64,000 bases of DNA from Chytridium lagenaria (Eukaryota > Chytridiomycota > Chytridiomycetes > Chytridiales > Chytridiaceae), in the NCBI GenBank assembly GCA_025449115.1, contig JAHLKC010000018.1, positions 248,001 through 312,000 on the forward strand, given 5' to 3'. The notes under the pieces are model-generated. The model saw only the letters and a program-made list of their open reading frames with translations. It made no database searches and was not told the origin of the DNA. How positions within the stretch are numbered: the stretch's first letter is position 1; each line of letters begins with the position of its first letter. Shown piece by piece: positions 1 to 10,846 of this stretch. Position numbers and translations under genes: made by a program.

Positions 1-156
1 AAGATCAGTTAATGGCCATGATTTTCGCATCAATTGCAGGGAAATTGGAAATTCCGTCATTAAATCTTATGGCCTGAGAAAAATCAACATGACAAATACA
101 TCTATTATTGTTTTTAATGAAAGTAGAATATTTATTGATTAAGTAAACTATATGAA

Positions 157-1324
157 TCACAAATCAAGTGAATCTAGCAAAACTGCATAACGAGAATAGA
201 CTATGCGTATCTGACTGATATCAGTTGTGCGCACGCGTAAGTTATAGAGTCTGAAGAGATTTGTCAACCGTAGTTTTCGGAGATTTGGGTCGTATGGGAG
301 CTTGCATGTAAGCCATCTGAATGGCTTTTCTACTGCTCCCATTCCCCACTCTGCCACTTGACTGACGTCTGTTATAGCTGCACTAACCAGCTGCCCGTGA
401 GCATGCTCACCGATGGGTAATCTATGAGGAAGTCAGCTAAAGAGTTCACCAAGTCACTTAACACCTTTGAAGATCACCAGTTTTCAATGGCGTTACAATG
501 CAATCAAACATGTCGCCAGATACCGGAAAGGCAGAGTCGGCCACAACTCCATGATCTTGAATGGAATACTGTGCGTCTAGCAGCGTGTCTCTAAACTCCC
601 TCAACTTTTCACTGACGAGCGTGGGATAAGTTGGTTGAAGTCAGTCTTAACCCTTTACTAACCTGTCGTTCCAGGAGCCCAGGCTGTTATGGCAATACCA
701 CACAATGGTTCTTTCAACTCCAAAGCAGAGAATTCCAGTGACCAAAATAGCTTGAAGCCAACCATTGTAAAAGGCATTCTGCAGCTCTTCTTGTGTCGGC
801 TCCTGAACTCTGTAATTCTTGCCGTCAATAAACCCCATCGACCGTGAAGAGTAGGTTTCTCGCTTTTATCATCTGAGCCCATTGTCTCTGCTGAGGGTGT
901 GTAGACTACTGTACTTGGGCGTCCTTTATTTCATCCAGAGCGGCAGATAACGCGGATTCCGCCTGAGAGCTGGCAAAGTGTTCTATGCTCCATAGTGCCT
1001 AATCAATGAGGTTCAAGATAGTTCATCCATAAAACAACACCTTCTACCACGTGGTGCAAACTAACCTGTGTAGAAATGAAGCATTATGCCTAAGACTGTT
1101 GACTTTTCAAGAAGCTTTTGCGGCCTACCCGGCCTTGAGGGACCGGAACACACAATGTAGTGTCTTGAGAAGTGTTCCAGTAGCATGTTACAGCGAGAAA
1201 GCCCACCGGATCTCCCAAGTCTTCCACTGTCAAGTACAACCTGTTAGAGTTGGAATCATTGTATTCTTAAAGCTCGAAGTAACTGTGTGGCGTTCATTGA
1301 CATCAGAAGAGCTAATTCAAGCAT
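157..1324 (-). mobile_element. Decayed PIF/Harbinger-type (DDE_Tnp_4) transposase
   Basis: This is a relic of a cut-and-paste transposase of the HARBI1-like family. The minus strand shows, in order, GDPVGFLAV (near 1,230), VLGIMLHFYT then TMEHRTLCQL across an intron (about 990-1,065), ESALSAALDEIKDAQ, GFIDGKNYRVQEP with a first catalytic Asp (about 800-838), ELQNAFYNGWL, HNSLGSWND, VVADSAFPVSGDMF with a second Asp (about 520), and AEWGMGAVEKPFRWL with the Glu (about 330). The tail RTTDISQIRIVY matches the family C-terminus. The ATG at 1,324 opens MLELALLMSMNATQ and is a plausible start. It is broken: the frame changes near 1,100, 835 and 650, and residues expected between CQL and ESAL are missing. 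Family-level recognition is strong; activity is very unlikely. Confidence 0.85.
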
Positions 1325-1360
1325 GACAATATCAAAGATGACAATATGTATTTTGGAGAG

Positions 1361-1455
1361 ATTTTGGAAGCGTCCAGTGTTGCAAACAATGTTGCAAAAT
1401 GTGTTGCAAAATTTCTGTAAAACATCCCAAAATTGGGGTTTTGGAAGCGTTCCAT
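1361..1455. repeat. Short direct repeats upstream of the Harbinger relic
   Basis: Two near-identical copies of tttggaagcgt(t)cca lie at about 1,362-1,376 and 1,440-1,454. Between them are three ttgcaaa units and the quasi-palindrome cccaaaattggg. The block sits just 5' of the transposase start, so it may be the remains of an element terminus or a small satellite. The 15-base string acatcccaaaattgg recurs at 6,103-6,117. Confidence 0.5.
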
Positions 1456-1641
1456 AAGAGAGAACTTCACTGTAGGTAGTTGATCTTTTGATTACTGTCA
1501 TTTTGTATGCCAAACCATCAATTTTAAGGACGTATGAAAAGCACCACTGGATGTAATTAGCTGCAAGATTTCATTAATCAAACTTAGGAAATTTATTTTT
1601 TTTGACCTATGTACAAACTCTATTGAGAAAACTGATGTTAG

Positions 1642-2061
1642 GGCACCATCCATCCTGTCCTCAACAAACCGAGTCCATATGAAGGCAGAATACTCATTGT
1701 TGGCCTTCACAAGCACACCAATGGACGATTGTGCATCCAGCAGGTCAACCCTGAGGATCCATGCGGCAAATATCTTAGAGTGGGCGATCTGGTGCGCTTT
1801 AAAATTGACTCTATTTTGAGCAAAGAAGTTAAAGAAGAAGCAGCGGTGAAAGTGGTTGAGGTGGAAGGGGGTTTTAAGGGTTGCACACTTGGCTTTGTTC
1901 CAAGGGCCATGCTTCATTACAAGAGAAGTTTGCACGGTCAATTGGCTCAAATAGTTGATTTGAAAGCAGAATCCGACAACAGCAGCACCCATCGGTCTTC
2001 CTACAAGAATAGGGGGCAGGAAGTTGCATGTTATGTAGTGCTATGCCACATACTTAAATAA
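1642..2061 (+). pseudogene. CGKYL-domain protein, copy 1 (fragment without start)
   Basis: This open frame carries the same unrecognised domain as the spliced gene at 2,935-3,470. Shared blocks are a leading R-x-(V/L)-(L/I)-V-G-L segment, then CGKYL-x2-GD-(L/F)-V-x-F, then G-C-x-x-G-(F/M). It continues with HGQLAQIVDLKAES and a basic RSSYKNRG stretch, and ends at TAA 2,061. No in-frame ATG precedes the conserved part, and a stop lies just before 1,642, so it is an exon of a larger gene or a decayed copy. I do not know the function. My recollection that similar proteins accompany transposons in oomycetes and chytrids is unverified. The surrounding transposase relics fit that idea. Confidence 0.55.
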
Positions 2062-2172
2062 ACTAATTGACACATCAATTATATCTCAATATTTATTGAA
2101 GAATTATATTTGATACATATCATGGTCAATGAAAAAATACCATTCGGTAGGTATTAATTATTATATGTGAAG

Positions 2173-2635
2173 TTATTCATGTGAAGTTATTCCTTCCCAA
2201 GCATAGGCAATACATCGTGATATTTCTGTCAGTCCAATCTTTCTTCCAGGATTCCCCTGGAGTTCATTAATTACAGCAATACAAAGATCATCCTTGAACG
2301 GTTTGTTAATACCCACATTGCAAATCTGTAGCGTGCTTTTGGAGTGCTCCAGAAGGAATACCAAAATGGTATTGCATTTACCAATGACTTTAGTCCAGCA
2401 TCAAAAGATAGAGACCAGCTGCTCTCTATGATAACGCAAAGGGCTTCGAACCCCTCTCCACCCAGTCCAGCATGCCAATCTCGTCCACCCATTCATTCCG
2501 CTGAACAGCAAATAGCAACCCTTGACAAAGCCCCTCCAGCTCACCACACTCCTTGGCAATCACAGTTAAACTGCAAGTCGCACGCCTGCTATAATCAATT
2601 AATGTTATACAGTGCGTGACACCAAAGATAAGCAC
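2173..2635 (-). mobile_element. DDE_1 (pogo/Tigger-like) transposase relic
   Basis: Minus-strand fragments resemble the C-terminal half of DDE_1 endonucleases. NEWVDEIGMLDWVER (about 2,500) corresponds to the usual W-(M/V)-x-E/D-x-M-x-x-W segment before the second catalytic Asp. STLQICNVGINKPFKDDL (about 2,290-2,340) corresponds to the LQPLDVGINKPFK signature, and the end ISRCIAYAWEGI matches the family's terminal helix. The two parts are in different frames and the central DDE region is degraded, so it is non-functional. It sits between the two copies of the CGKYL-domain protein. Confidence 0.65.
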
Positions 2636-2934
2636 GAAAATTTCGACACAAATATGCCAATATCTCCCCTAGGAAGCATTTCAGACCCCAATCTTCTAAG
2701 GGGGTCTTGTGGGGAATATGAAAACGGACATTTTATAAAAGCGCAAAAAATATTTCGAAAAGTGAAAATTTCATATTTGATTTTTTTGCTATGTTAATAA
2801 GAAAACGTGAGGCTGGGAGTTTTATGGTGTTGTCGGCACATCTTGAAAACCCCTCTGACGAATGATTTCCATAACATATTCAACTGTGTAACCCTCTTTT
2901 GAAAAAAAAAAAAATCTTTTTTGGAAAAATAATA

Positions 2935-3470
2935 ATGTTTGAAGCATCTAGGGAGGTTTTGGTGGTAGGCCTGAACCAGTCGAATGCTGGGAGGCGTTGT
3001 GACTCTCACCCGGACGGCTGCGGCAAGTACCTCAAGGAAGGGGACTTCGTTACTTTCCAGGCCTCGCAGTACTATGACGAGAAGGATGGGTCCCAAAAGC
3101 CGTGCAGCAAGTGTCGGGTTCTTCGAGATTATGAGCCAGGATGCGTTGTTGGAATGCTATCAGCGTTATCCTTAGTTATTAGTGACTATGATGGATTTGT
3201 TGGCGTAGTATCCAGGCTACGCGCTTCAGATTCATCAAAATCAGTTAGGAGATCAAGCGTAAGTTTTATTTTATAAGGCTGTTGCTGACATCACCAGTAT
3301 GTGAAAAACTCGGCAGCTGATGTCAGGGTTATTGAAGGATCTCCATTAGAGCATTCGTTTAGTGGCCATAACACATATCACCAATGTAAGCTGCTTTTTT
3401 TTTCCTTACTAACTTGATTAAAGTTCTGGCCCTTCGAAAAGATATACTCGGTTCGGAATCCGTTGGCTGA
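2935..3470 (+). CDS. CGKYL-domain small protein, copy 2 (three exons)
   Basis: I read an intact gene of about 151 residues. Exon 1 is 2,935-3,258, from the ATG of MFEASREVLVVGL. Intron 1 is 3,259-3,297 (gtaagt to accag). Exon 2 is 3,298-3,385. Intron 2 is 3,386-3,423, with a ttactaac branch-point-like sequence before attaaag. Exon 3 runs to TGA 3,470. The product has the domain seen in copy 1: REVLVVGL, then DGCGKYLKEGDFVTF, then PCSKCRV and GCVVGM. CxxC is the only metal-site-like motif visible. The function is unknown. The neighbours are all transposase genes, which suggests cargo or an accessory gene of a mobile element. Copy 1 shares 8 of 10 residues over CGKYLxxGDx but little outside the conserved blocks. 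Confidence 0.6.
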
Positions 3471-3520
3471 ATAAAGTAGGTAATCAGTCTTACAACAATC
3501 ATTTTTTATTCATTTGCTAA

Positions 3521-6344
3521 TTAGTAGGCTAAGTAACATTTTGCAAGTTCGCTTGTTATGGCCTTCCTTTTGCAGTGACCGCATTTTCTCCCTTTCTTCT
3601 CTATTTCTTCACCATTCCGTCCCTTTCCTACTTTTGCCTTTTTCACCCATCTTTCATTTGCTTCTTCTTTTGACTCTGCTCCTGCAGCAGAGGTAGCTGC
3701 TTTACTTGCGTTGAAAACTGACTCATCTGTTATTTTCGAAATAGCCTCGTTGATTTCGTGTCCTGCTCGGAATTTCGATTTTTCGCGCAAAGGAGCAACC
3801 TCTTTTGTTGATACTTTTCGGTGGGAGCTGTATTCTTTAACTGCATCGTCGATGCTTCCAATTGGAAGCCCTTCTCTATAAGCCCTCATAAAATCCCTTG
3901 TTTTCTGGAAGTACCTTCATGATAATGAATAAAAGATAGTATATGAAGCACAAACCTTCTTATCGTTAACAGCGGTATTGTTGACAGAGCTTCCATCACG
4001 TCTTCATGAAATTCATTGATATCTGGCCGCAAGCGAATTCTCTGTCGCCGTAAACACCACTTTAAATAACACCAACAAAGCTCAATGGGGTTAAGCTCGC
4101 AGTAAAATTTTGGCAAAAAAGATATTAAATGTCCCGCCTCTGTCACGATCTCTGTAACGGTGGGTACTGTTGCGATAAAATCTTCCTCGTCTTCTAAAAT
4201 CCGGTATCCACAGCATCCATGCCTATCTCCATCATCCAGTGGTCGCTGCTTTTTTGGTTTCCTGCAATTTTCAACTGTGTTAGAATAAACACTATTAAAT
4301 AACTCACGTTCACACTTATAGATAAGACCCTGAAGAGAAAACCCCCTTTCCTCTAAAACAATTTTCGCTCTTTTAGCTTGCCCAACCAGTGGTCCATCCT
4401 TAAACGATAATACTTGTTTTTTCCGGTGTTGTTGCGTAGCAGGCAAATTTCGCTCCAAAACATGAATAAATTCAGTATGTCGCATGTCATTAGCCACGAA
4501 GCTTGGTGCCCATTTCATATTGCTCGCAACTAATGCATCTTTAGCACAAGCGTGATGATTTGTGCTGTTGTCATAAATAAAGTGAGCCTGCACGTGAGGG
4601 CCAAATTTGGCTTCAAAAACAAGAATGGCCGCACGCAATTGATCACACGCTTGCTTTCCATCAAAAAATACATCTTGTTGTGCGCCAATCTTCAAGGTCA
4701 CCTTCGCAGAATTCCCAACTTTAACCCCCTTTCTTTTCTCATATTCTTTAGCGTCATCCTCGCTACATGTTAAGAACCCGTCATACTGAAACCAAATGCT
4801 GGGACCTTTGCCCTTTGGTAGCAGAGGTGGGGGTGCATCCTTCTTCCCCAATAAAATCTCGTCGTTTCATAGGTGGCGCAAGCTGTTTCATCTTGATACA
4901 CAGTTATAATTTCTCGTTCATCCATTTGAAGGTGAGGATGCACAACTTCTGTGAGGTCGTTTGATCCCAAAGCAGATTTGAATTGAGCTTCTCTACTTGA
5001 AAGCGTCTCCAATTTTTGCAAGAACCTATCACGATATTCAACTACTAGTGGACGTTCGTGTCCATCAACATATCTCCCTTTTTTCTTTTCGCAAAGCTTG
5101 TACTTCAGTTGCTTCAGAGCACGCCGCACTGTCCTTTCAGACACAGTCCCAAGGTTCAACTTTTCAAGAAAGGTGGTCACGAAGCTATGAGCATCCTTGG
5201 GAGTAAACCAGAATCGTGAATCACACCATGACTCAAGGGCCACCGAAATTCGCGAATCTTGCGTCATTAACGTCACGCGGCTGTTGTGACGACCAGTGCC
5301 AGAAATTAAAGCCCTTCGAGTTCGCACGTAATGCATCACCATATTGCAAATCTTTCTAACAACGTAAGGATTATTCTTCAGAGTTTCGTCATTTGCTGGG
5401 ATCCCTTTCATTAGAATAGGAATAGCATCTTTGTAGCAGTCCGAAGCGAATTTTCGTTCCGAGGGTGGACGGCAAAGTGACTTTAATGCAGCTTGAACAA
5501 CTCTTAACACATCAATCTCAAGAACAGTGTCAGGTGTTGGGTTCTGTTTCATGATTCGTTCTGATTCTTTCACATCTGTGGCAGCTTGTTTGTAGCAATC
5601 CACTAGCAAGAACAACGACAATCTTTGCGGGTTTGTTTGGTTTAGCTGACCATAATTTGAACCGTCGTGCCCTTCAGCGTCAGCTTGACTAGTGACAATA
5701 TCAGAAGGAATTGCGGTAATATCTGGAGAGACAGTCCTTGTAGAGGGCGTCTCGTGGAAGCAGGGAAGAGGCCTCCTCATAGTCGTGAGTGTTGTCGCAA
5801 GCTCTTTAATGATGTGCCGTACAAGGTTGACTTGGTAGGTTCGCAACGGCTTGGCTCCCCACTCTATACTATATGTACTTTTTGGCCACCCTTCATGCCC
5901 ATTGCTAAATAAAAGTCCACTCTCCACCGCAAATGCCCCGCAACTGTTGCTGTCTTGCTGAGCAGGTACATAAGCTCATTTTGAATTTCTGTATTCGTGC
6001 GTTGAGTAGGTTCGAAAATTAACCCATTTCTGGAGGTGCTGGTAGTCTGAAGGTGTGATTGAGAGACGCGTGTTGATGTTGAGTAAAGAATTCCACTCCA
6101 GTACATCCCAAAATTGGCCGTTTTCCCCATCAAGTAATTTTCCAGTAATAACAATCCAATGACTAAATCTCATGACGGATGCCATCCATCTTGAGTAAGG
6201 TGCTGCAGGGGCACGTCGTTGTTTAGTAGGTACAGATAGACACAATGCTTGGGAGCTAACAAAGGCTATTCCTTTTATTGCACATTGATACTCCAGAATT
6301 GAATTTACAGCAGTGTCATTGTACCATCGGTCCGCCGGTAACAT
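3521..6344 (-). mobile_element. Tc1/mariner-IS630-like DDE transposase with N-terminal C48 (Ulp1-type) protease domain
   Basis: The minus frame from ATG 6,344 to 4,770 is continuous except for one TGA at 5,976-5,978. It begins with a Ulp1/C48 peptidase-like domain: LPADRWYNDTAVNSILE matches the WLND entry motif, SHWIVI supplies the catalytic His, LEWNSL sits where WGDSL is usual, and QQDSNSCGAF supplies Gln and Cys. After a linker comes the transposase: a helix-turn-helix stretch (TVSERTVRRALKQL), first Asp in YQDET (near 4,900), second in YDNSTNH (near 4,570), and Glu in CELNPIELCW (near 4,090). A basic tail contains MRAYREGL and CGHCKRK. Frame changes at about 4,850 (GGGG run) and 3,889 (TTTT run) both disappear if one base is added. 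The TGA, the frameshifts and the altered Asp position suggest an inactive copy, or one with sequencing errors. No terminal inverted repeats were found by eye. Confidence 0.8.
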
Positions 6345-8201
6345 CGATCCAGAGAGTTAAATTTGTCACCTACAATGTCGTTCTCTACCTCTGTATGTTA
6401 AGGCTTATCAGAGGAGGCCACTAGAGAGAACGTCACAGACTCCGTAGATCCACTTTGTTTGGAGTGGGAACCTCTCTAATGGCTGGTTCTGTATAGCAGT
6501 ATCCCCTGGTGGCGCTGCAACCTATGGCCTACTGAGAACATTTAAAGCACTGACATAAAGTAGAGCCTTAGAGGGTGTTGAAGCTCCACTTAAAGTTAGC
6601 CTGAAGCAATGGAGTCTATGTAAATCTATTCAAACATCTAAAAAACCTTTGTCATAAATCCTCTCGATCATCTCAACATCAACGGTCGCAGTGCAAAAAT
6701 CCGTTCTTTTTGTTGTAGAACATACGGACAGGTGAAGAGGACAGGTGCCTGGCATAAATAGCCGTGGTGTATGTCGCCAGGTTCTTGTTAGGCATCGGTC
6801 AGGCTTTATCAAAGGGCTATGTCTTTTATAAAAGTTATTAGCCCATATCACATCCAATTCTGTTTACTGATCCAATTTAAAATACCCTGGTCAATGTTGT
6901 TGACGGTGTGCATGAAATTAAACATAACACGTCCCACTTTTACTTTTCTCAATTGCAACGGCTTTTTACCGTTGCAATTTATTTATTATTAAAGCGTATG
7001 TCTACTGTATTCCGATTCGCAGTGCACGATAACATAGCGACTTTCTTGGACGCTCATTGGAAGAGAATGGAGATGATATTTAAATCATATGGTGATAAAG
7101 ATGTAAAATATATATCACTTGGCTGTCGAGCTGCTGACGAAACCTGGGGCATTCCTTTCTGGCGTCAAGGCCACGTTGCAAAGGTATGACATGGCGTTTG
7201 TTGAAAACCAGATGGACCCTGGATTTTCGGAGACGGAAAAGATCACGCCGTGTTGATAAGAACAATGGAAGGTTCTTCCCATTACTATCTATGATGAAGA
7301 GGAAAGGTCGTTTTAGGTCTTGGAGACGGCATCAACGATTATACTCATAGTTGAAGAAGCCCCTATGCCCATGTTGTTATGCATTTGGCATACTTTCTAG
7401 TAGGGACCAAAGGTTATGGCTGATTATTACACAATAATGCTTATTAATAACTTATTATTAAGATACCGACCAACTTGGTACGCAAGTGACTAAAAAGAAT
7501 GTAAAGGAATTTATCAGTATTCAATTTATGACAGAGACCAAAAATGACTATTATTATTATTAATTAATAATTAATTATAACTTAATTAATTAATAAATAA
7601 AAGGAAGAATTCAGATAAAGTACGGCCGAGTGTAGCACATATGTGATACAAGTGTAATACATAGATTGATCAGGAGGTGTTTGATTGTGACGTCAATGTC
7701 ATCTTTTTCTATTATTAAATATTAAATAGAGAAATATAGAGAAATTGAGAATTGAGTTTCATCAATGAAGAATTCATAGCACATGCCAGATGGATATAAT
7801 AAATATAGTAAATAATAAATAATAAATAATAATTGAGTGTGAAACAACAAGAACTGCTGACTTGCCTTGCCCTTGTGAAAGTCATGTGAAGCCCATCTCT
7901 CTCTATGAGTTAATTATAAGATATTTACATACATATTGGGACGTCATCTGTTTCTAATAAATAATATAAAGAAATAAAATATACTTTACTACACTTGAAT
8001 AATTAATTAATTAGTTACCTTCCATCCTTCCTTCCTTCCTTCTATACTCTCATCCATCGTTCCCTCTCCTTCCTATATCTTCCTTCCTTAATTAATTCAT
8101 ATACACTGCATTGACTACTACTAATACTACTACTACTACTACTGCTACTGCTACTACTGCTACTACTGCATCGACACCAACCCCTCCAGCTGCCATCAAT
8201 C
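6345..8201. other. Non-coding or unresolved stretch
   Basis: Nothing here can be named. 6,600-7,300 has short open frames on both strands without recognisable motifs; given the neighbours it may be further transposon debris. 7,440-8,100 is very AT-rich, with repeated taataaataat. 8,010-8,100 is a run of tccttcct-type pyrimidine tract, and 8,105-8,170 is an (act/gct)n microsatellite, probably the 5' flank of the next gene. Confidence 0.5.
8105..8170. repeat. (ACT)n / (GCT)n microsatellite
   Basis: A trinucleotide tract of act units grading into gctact units lies immediately upstream of the Pex22-like start codon. It is probably in the 5' untranslated or promoter region. Confidence 0.8.
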
Positions 8202-9892
8202 ATGGATCAGATCATCTCAAAAGCATCATCAGCATCAGCATCAGCATCCTCCATGGCATCTTCACTATCATCTTCTTTAGCATCAGCCGCATCATCATCA
8301 TCATCATCATCACAAAACTTGTATTCTAAAAGACACCTCATCACCTCACCTACCATCCTCCTTCCAGTCATTCTTAAAAGACTACGGCGTCGTCATCCTT
8401 TCCTCCTCCTCTCACTCTCCATCACAATCCCATTTCTCTCCATCTCTCTGCTCATCCTCTCACTCATCTTCCCATCATCATCCTCCTCTTCTTCATCCTC
8501 GCCGTCAGCAAAACCACCGCCATCGTCATCCTTCCTCACATTCCTCTCCACTCTCCTCCGTCGTTCACTCCGTCTCACCTCTTCTTCATCCTCCTACACG
8601 GACCTTCACGAAGAAGTCATTCTTAGAATCGATGCAGACCCTGATCGCAGGATGGCTCATATTTCAAACCTGAGGAGACTTAACAATGCGGCTGTTGATG
8701 CTGCTTCTACTTCTTCTCCGTCCTCTCCAGCGTCACCCGTCTTGACTCCGAGATTTTTTTCTATGAATGGGGCTCCAAGAGGATCAAGTGGTTCCTTGAC
8801 CTCGGTGGGTTCGACCTCGTTACTGTCTGGAAAGGCGAGAAGTGCCAGAAGTATTGTCTTGACCATTTCTATTCAAAATGTGAGTACATATAAATATTCG
8901 CGCGAGGGAAAAGACGCTCGTTTTTTACTTTAATACTAGCTCATAAACTAATCGAAAAAACACACAAATATTATTTAGGTCATACTCTGGAACCCTTCTC
9001 CAGACCCTACCCATCCGAACTTTGCATTCATTGAAAAACGCTTACCCCTCTCCAACACCTCACCTCCCACCCCCGTTTCATCATCCACCTCCTCGCCGTC
9101 ACCACCTCCCCTGCCGAAACTCGTCAAATTCTTTCCCTTCTGCACTCCTCAGGTCTCTTCCGTTCCGGCCTCGACCCCCGTCGTGTGCTCTTCTTCTCCA
9201 CCGACAAGGACAAATGCAACGCCGTCGTCGATTTGGGCAGCATTGTCCACGTTGACTCTGACGACACATGTTGTCTCGCCGTCGCAGGACATGTTGCTAA
9301 TGTTGTCAGAGTCAAACGTGGAGGGAGTTTACATGCGATGGAAGTGGCCGCTGCTGCCGCTGCAATCGGATCAAGACGAAACTCTATTTCATCCACCGTT
9401 CTATCCCCGCTTCCAATCGAAGACTCCACCTCGTCACCATTATCACGACCATCCTCCCCACCTCTTACTACCTCCCTCTCGGCAACATCCATCCCAATCC
9501 CCATCCCAGGAACATCATCCCCAGCAAATCACGCCCCACCAACCCCCGCCGAACCTCTTTTCACGCCATACTCATCCCCACCTCCCCAAATCAAACTTAA
9601 ACCCCTCCTCGCCTCCCCTCCTCAAACCCTCCGTCGTCGCACCTCCTCCATATCTTCCCTCAACACCCTCGTGTCTCCCGGTGCATCGTCAGCAGCATTG
9701 GGTGGAATCTCCATGTCGCGCACAGGGTCGGCTCGGTCGGCCGCATCGTCGTCCGGGACCACGGTTGTGGCGGAATCGGAGGAGGAAGGCGTCAATGTGG
9801 TTCGTGGGGGACGGCTTTTGAAAAAGGGGAGAGGCATTCCGGGGAATGTCAGAGTGGTGGAAAGGTTCGCGGATGCGGGGTTATGGGATTGA
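8202..9892 (+). CDS. Pex22-like peroxisomal membrane protein
   Basis: The likely role is peroxisome biogenesis: Pex22 anchors the ubiquitin-conjugating enzyme Pex4 to the peroxisome membrane. The ATG at 8,202 opens a Ser-rich leader, then a strongly hydrophobic segment (HPFLLLSLSITIPFLSI, about residues 65-90) that would be the single membrane anchor. A 99-base intron (8,880-8,978, gtgagt to tttag) follows. Exon 2 carries ILWNPSPDP, then RRVLFFSTDKDKCNAVVDLG and IVHVDSDD, which resemble the (V)LFCST-x(7)-V-x-x-L-x-P-x-x-H-(V/I)-D signature of plant and fungal Pex22. Joining these needs one extra A in the gaaaaacg run near 9,035. A long Ser/Pro-rich insert (about 9,380-9,780) precedes the C-terminal GRGIPGNVRVVERFADAGL. 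The call rests on motif memory and needs a profile search. Confidence 0.55.
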
Positions 9893-10846
9893 AAAAATCA
9901 TAGATTGAAACATTATAAAGGAATCTTTTTCCCCGTTCCCCCTTTACGCGTTTTTCTCGTTGTTGTTTTGTGTTTGTGTTTGTTTTTTTTATTGTATACC
10001 AATTTTCCTCACCCGCACACACTCACGCGCGCACACTTGTTTTTATAACCAACTTACACGTTCTTAACGCGAAAACAACGCATTAATGTTGAAATGTTGA
10101 TCATTCCTTTTTTGTTTGTTCCCTTTTCTTTGCACCTGTTTTTTGGTGCGTGGCCCGTTGTCGATTTCTTCTGTGTTTTACATCAAACAAGTTGTTTTTA
10201 TCAGAAAAAAAAATAAGTAATAATTCAGCGAAAAGCTTGCTTTTTTAATAGACACACACCTGAAACAGCCCCCGCAACTGCGTCGCATGGCTGCTGTTTC
10301 ATGTCATCTGGCGTCGCATGGATCCTTGACGTCACATCGAATATGAGATGGTAACCACCCGCTAACCAGGTAAATGTTATACAAAACCATGATCATTTTG
10401 TCCACCATACACCTCAGCGTCCATTATTCCCTTCCTGGCAAAACCCCCTCTTACAAACCAAAAAAAACACATCCTTGTTAATCGTGCGAGCAACAATGTA
10501 GACAGAGTTGACAGAGTTTACGCTTCGGAAGCAGATTATATGCTTGAAGCTTGAGGGTTGCTATTACTAGCCTTTCCACTCCCGCGAATGTATTAAAAAG
10601 GCTTTGATCATGTTTTAATTTTTTCCTTTCTTGTTTGAAAGCGCTAAAGCGAACAACTCTCTTATCAAAGGGCCGACACGTTGTCGTTGGGAACTTTGGT
10701 GAAATGGATTGTTCCAAAGCTTTTTCTTTTGCGTGCTCAGTGTGATGTTATGGAGTTCTATTCCGTGTTAACGCCATTTTTTATGTCAAATCTGAACCTC
10801 GCAGAAAAATCTTGGATAAATATAAATCCGTAAAACAACCACCAGC
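9893..10846. other. Intergenic, no gene seen
   Basis: T-rich 3' flank of the Pex22-like gene (runs of gtttgtttttttt near 9,970) followed by ordinary sequence up to the LACTB2-like start. No open frame with recognisable content on either strand. Confidence 0.5.

Noticed and set aside
2440..2475. T-arm-like sequence ggggttcgaagccc on the minus strand
   Set aside because: No D-arm or acceptor stem is found at the right distance, and the stretch is explained by the DDE_1 transposase relic.
6908..7189. 93-codon plus-strand frame
   Set aside because: No recognisable motif. It may be transposon debris but cannot be assigned.
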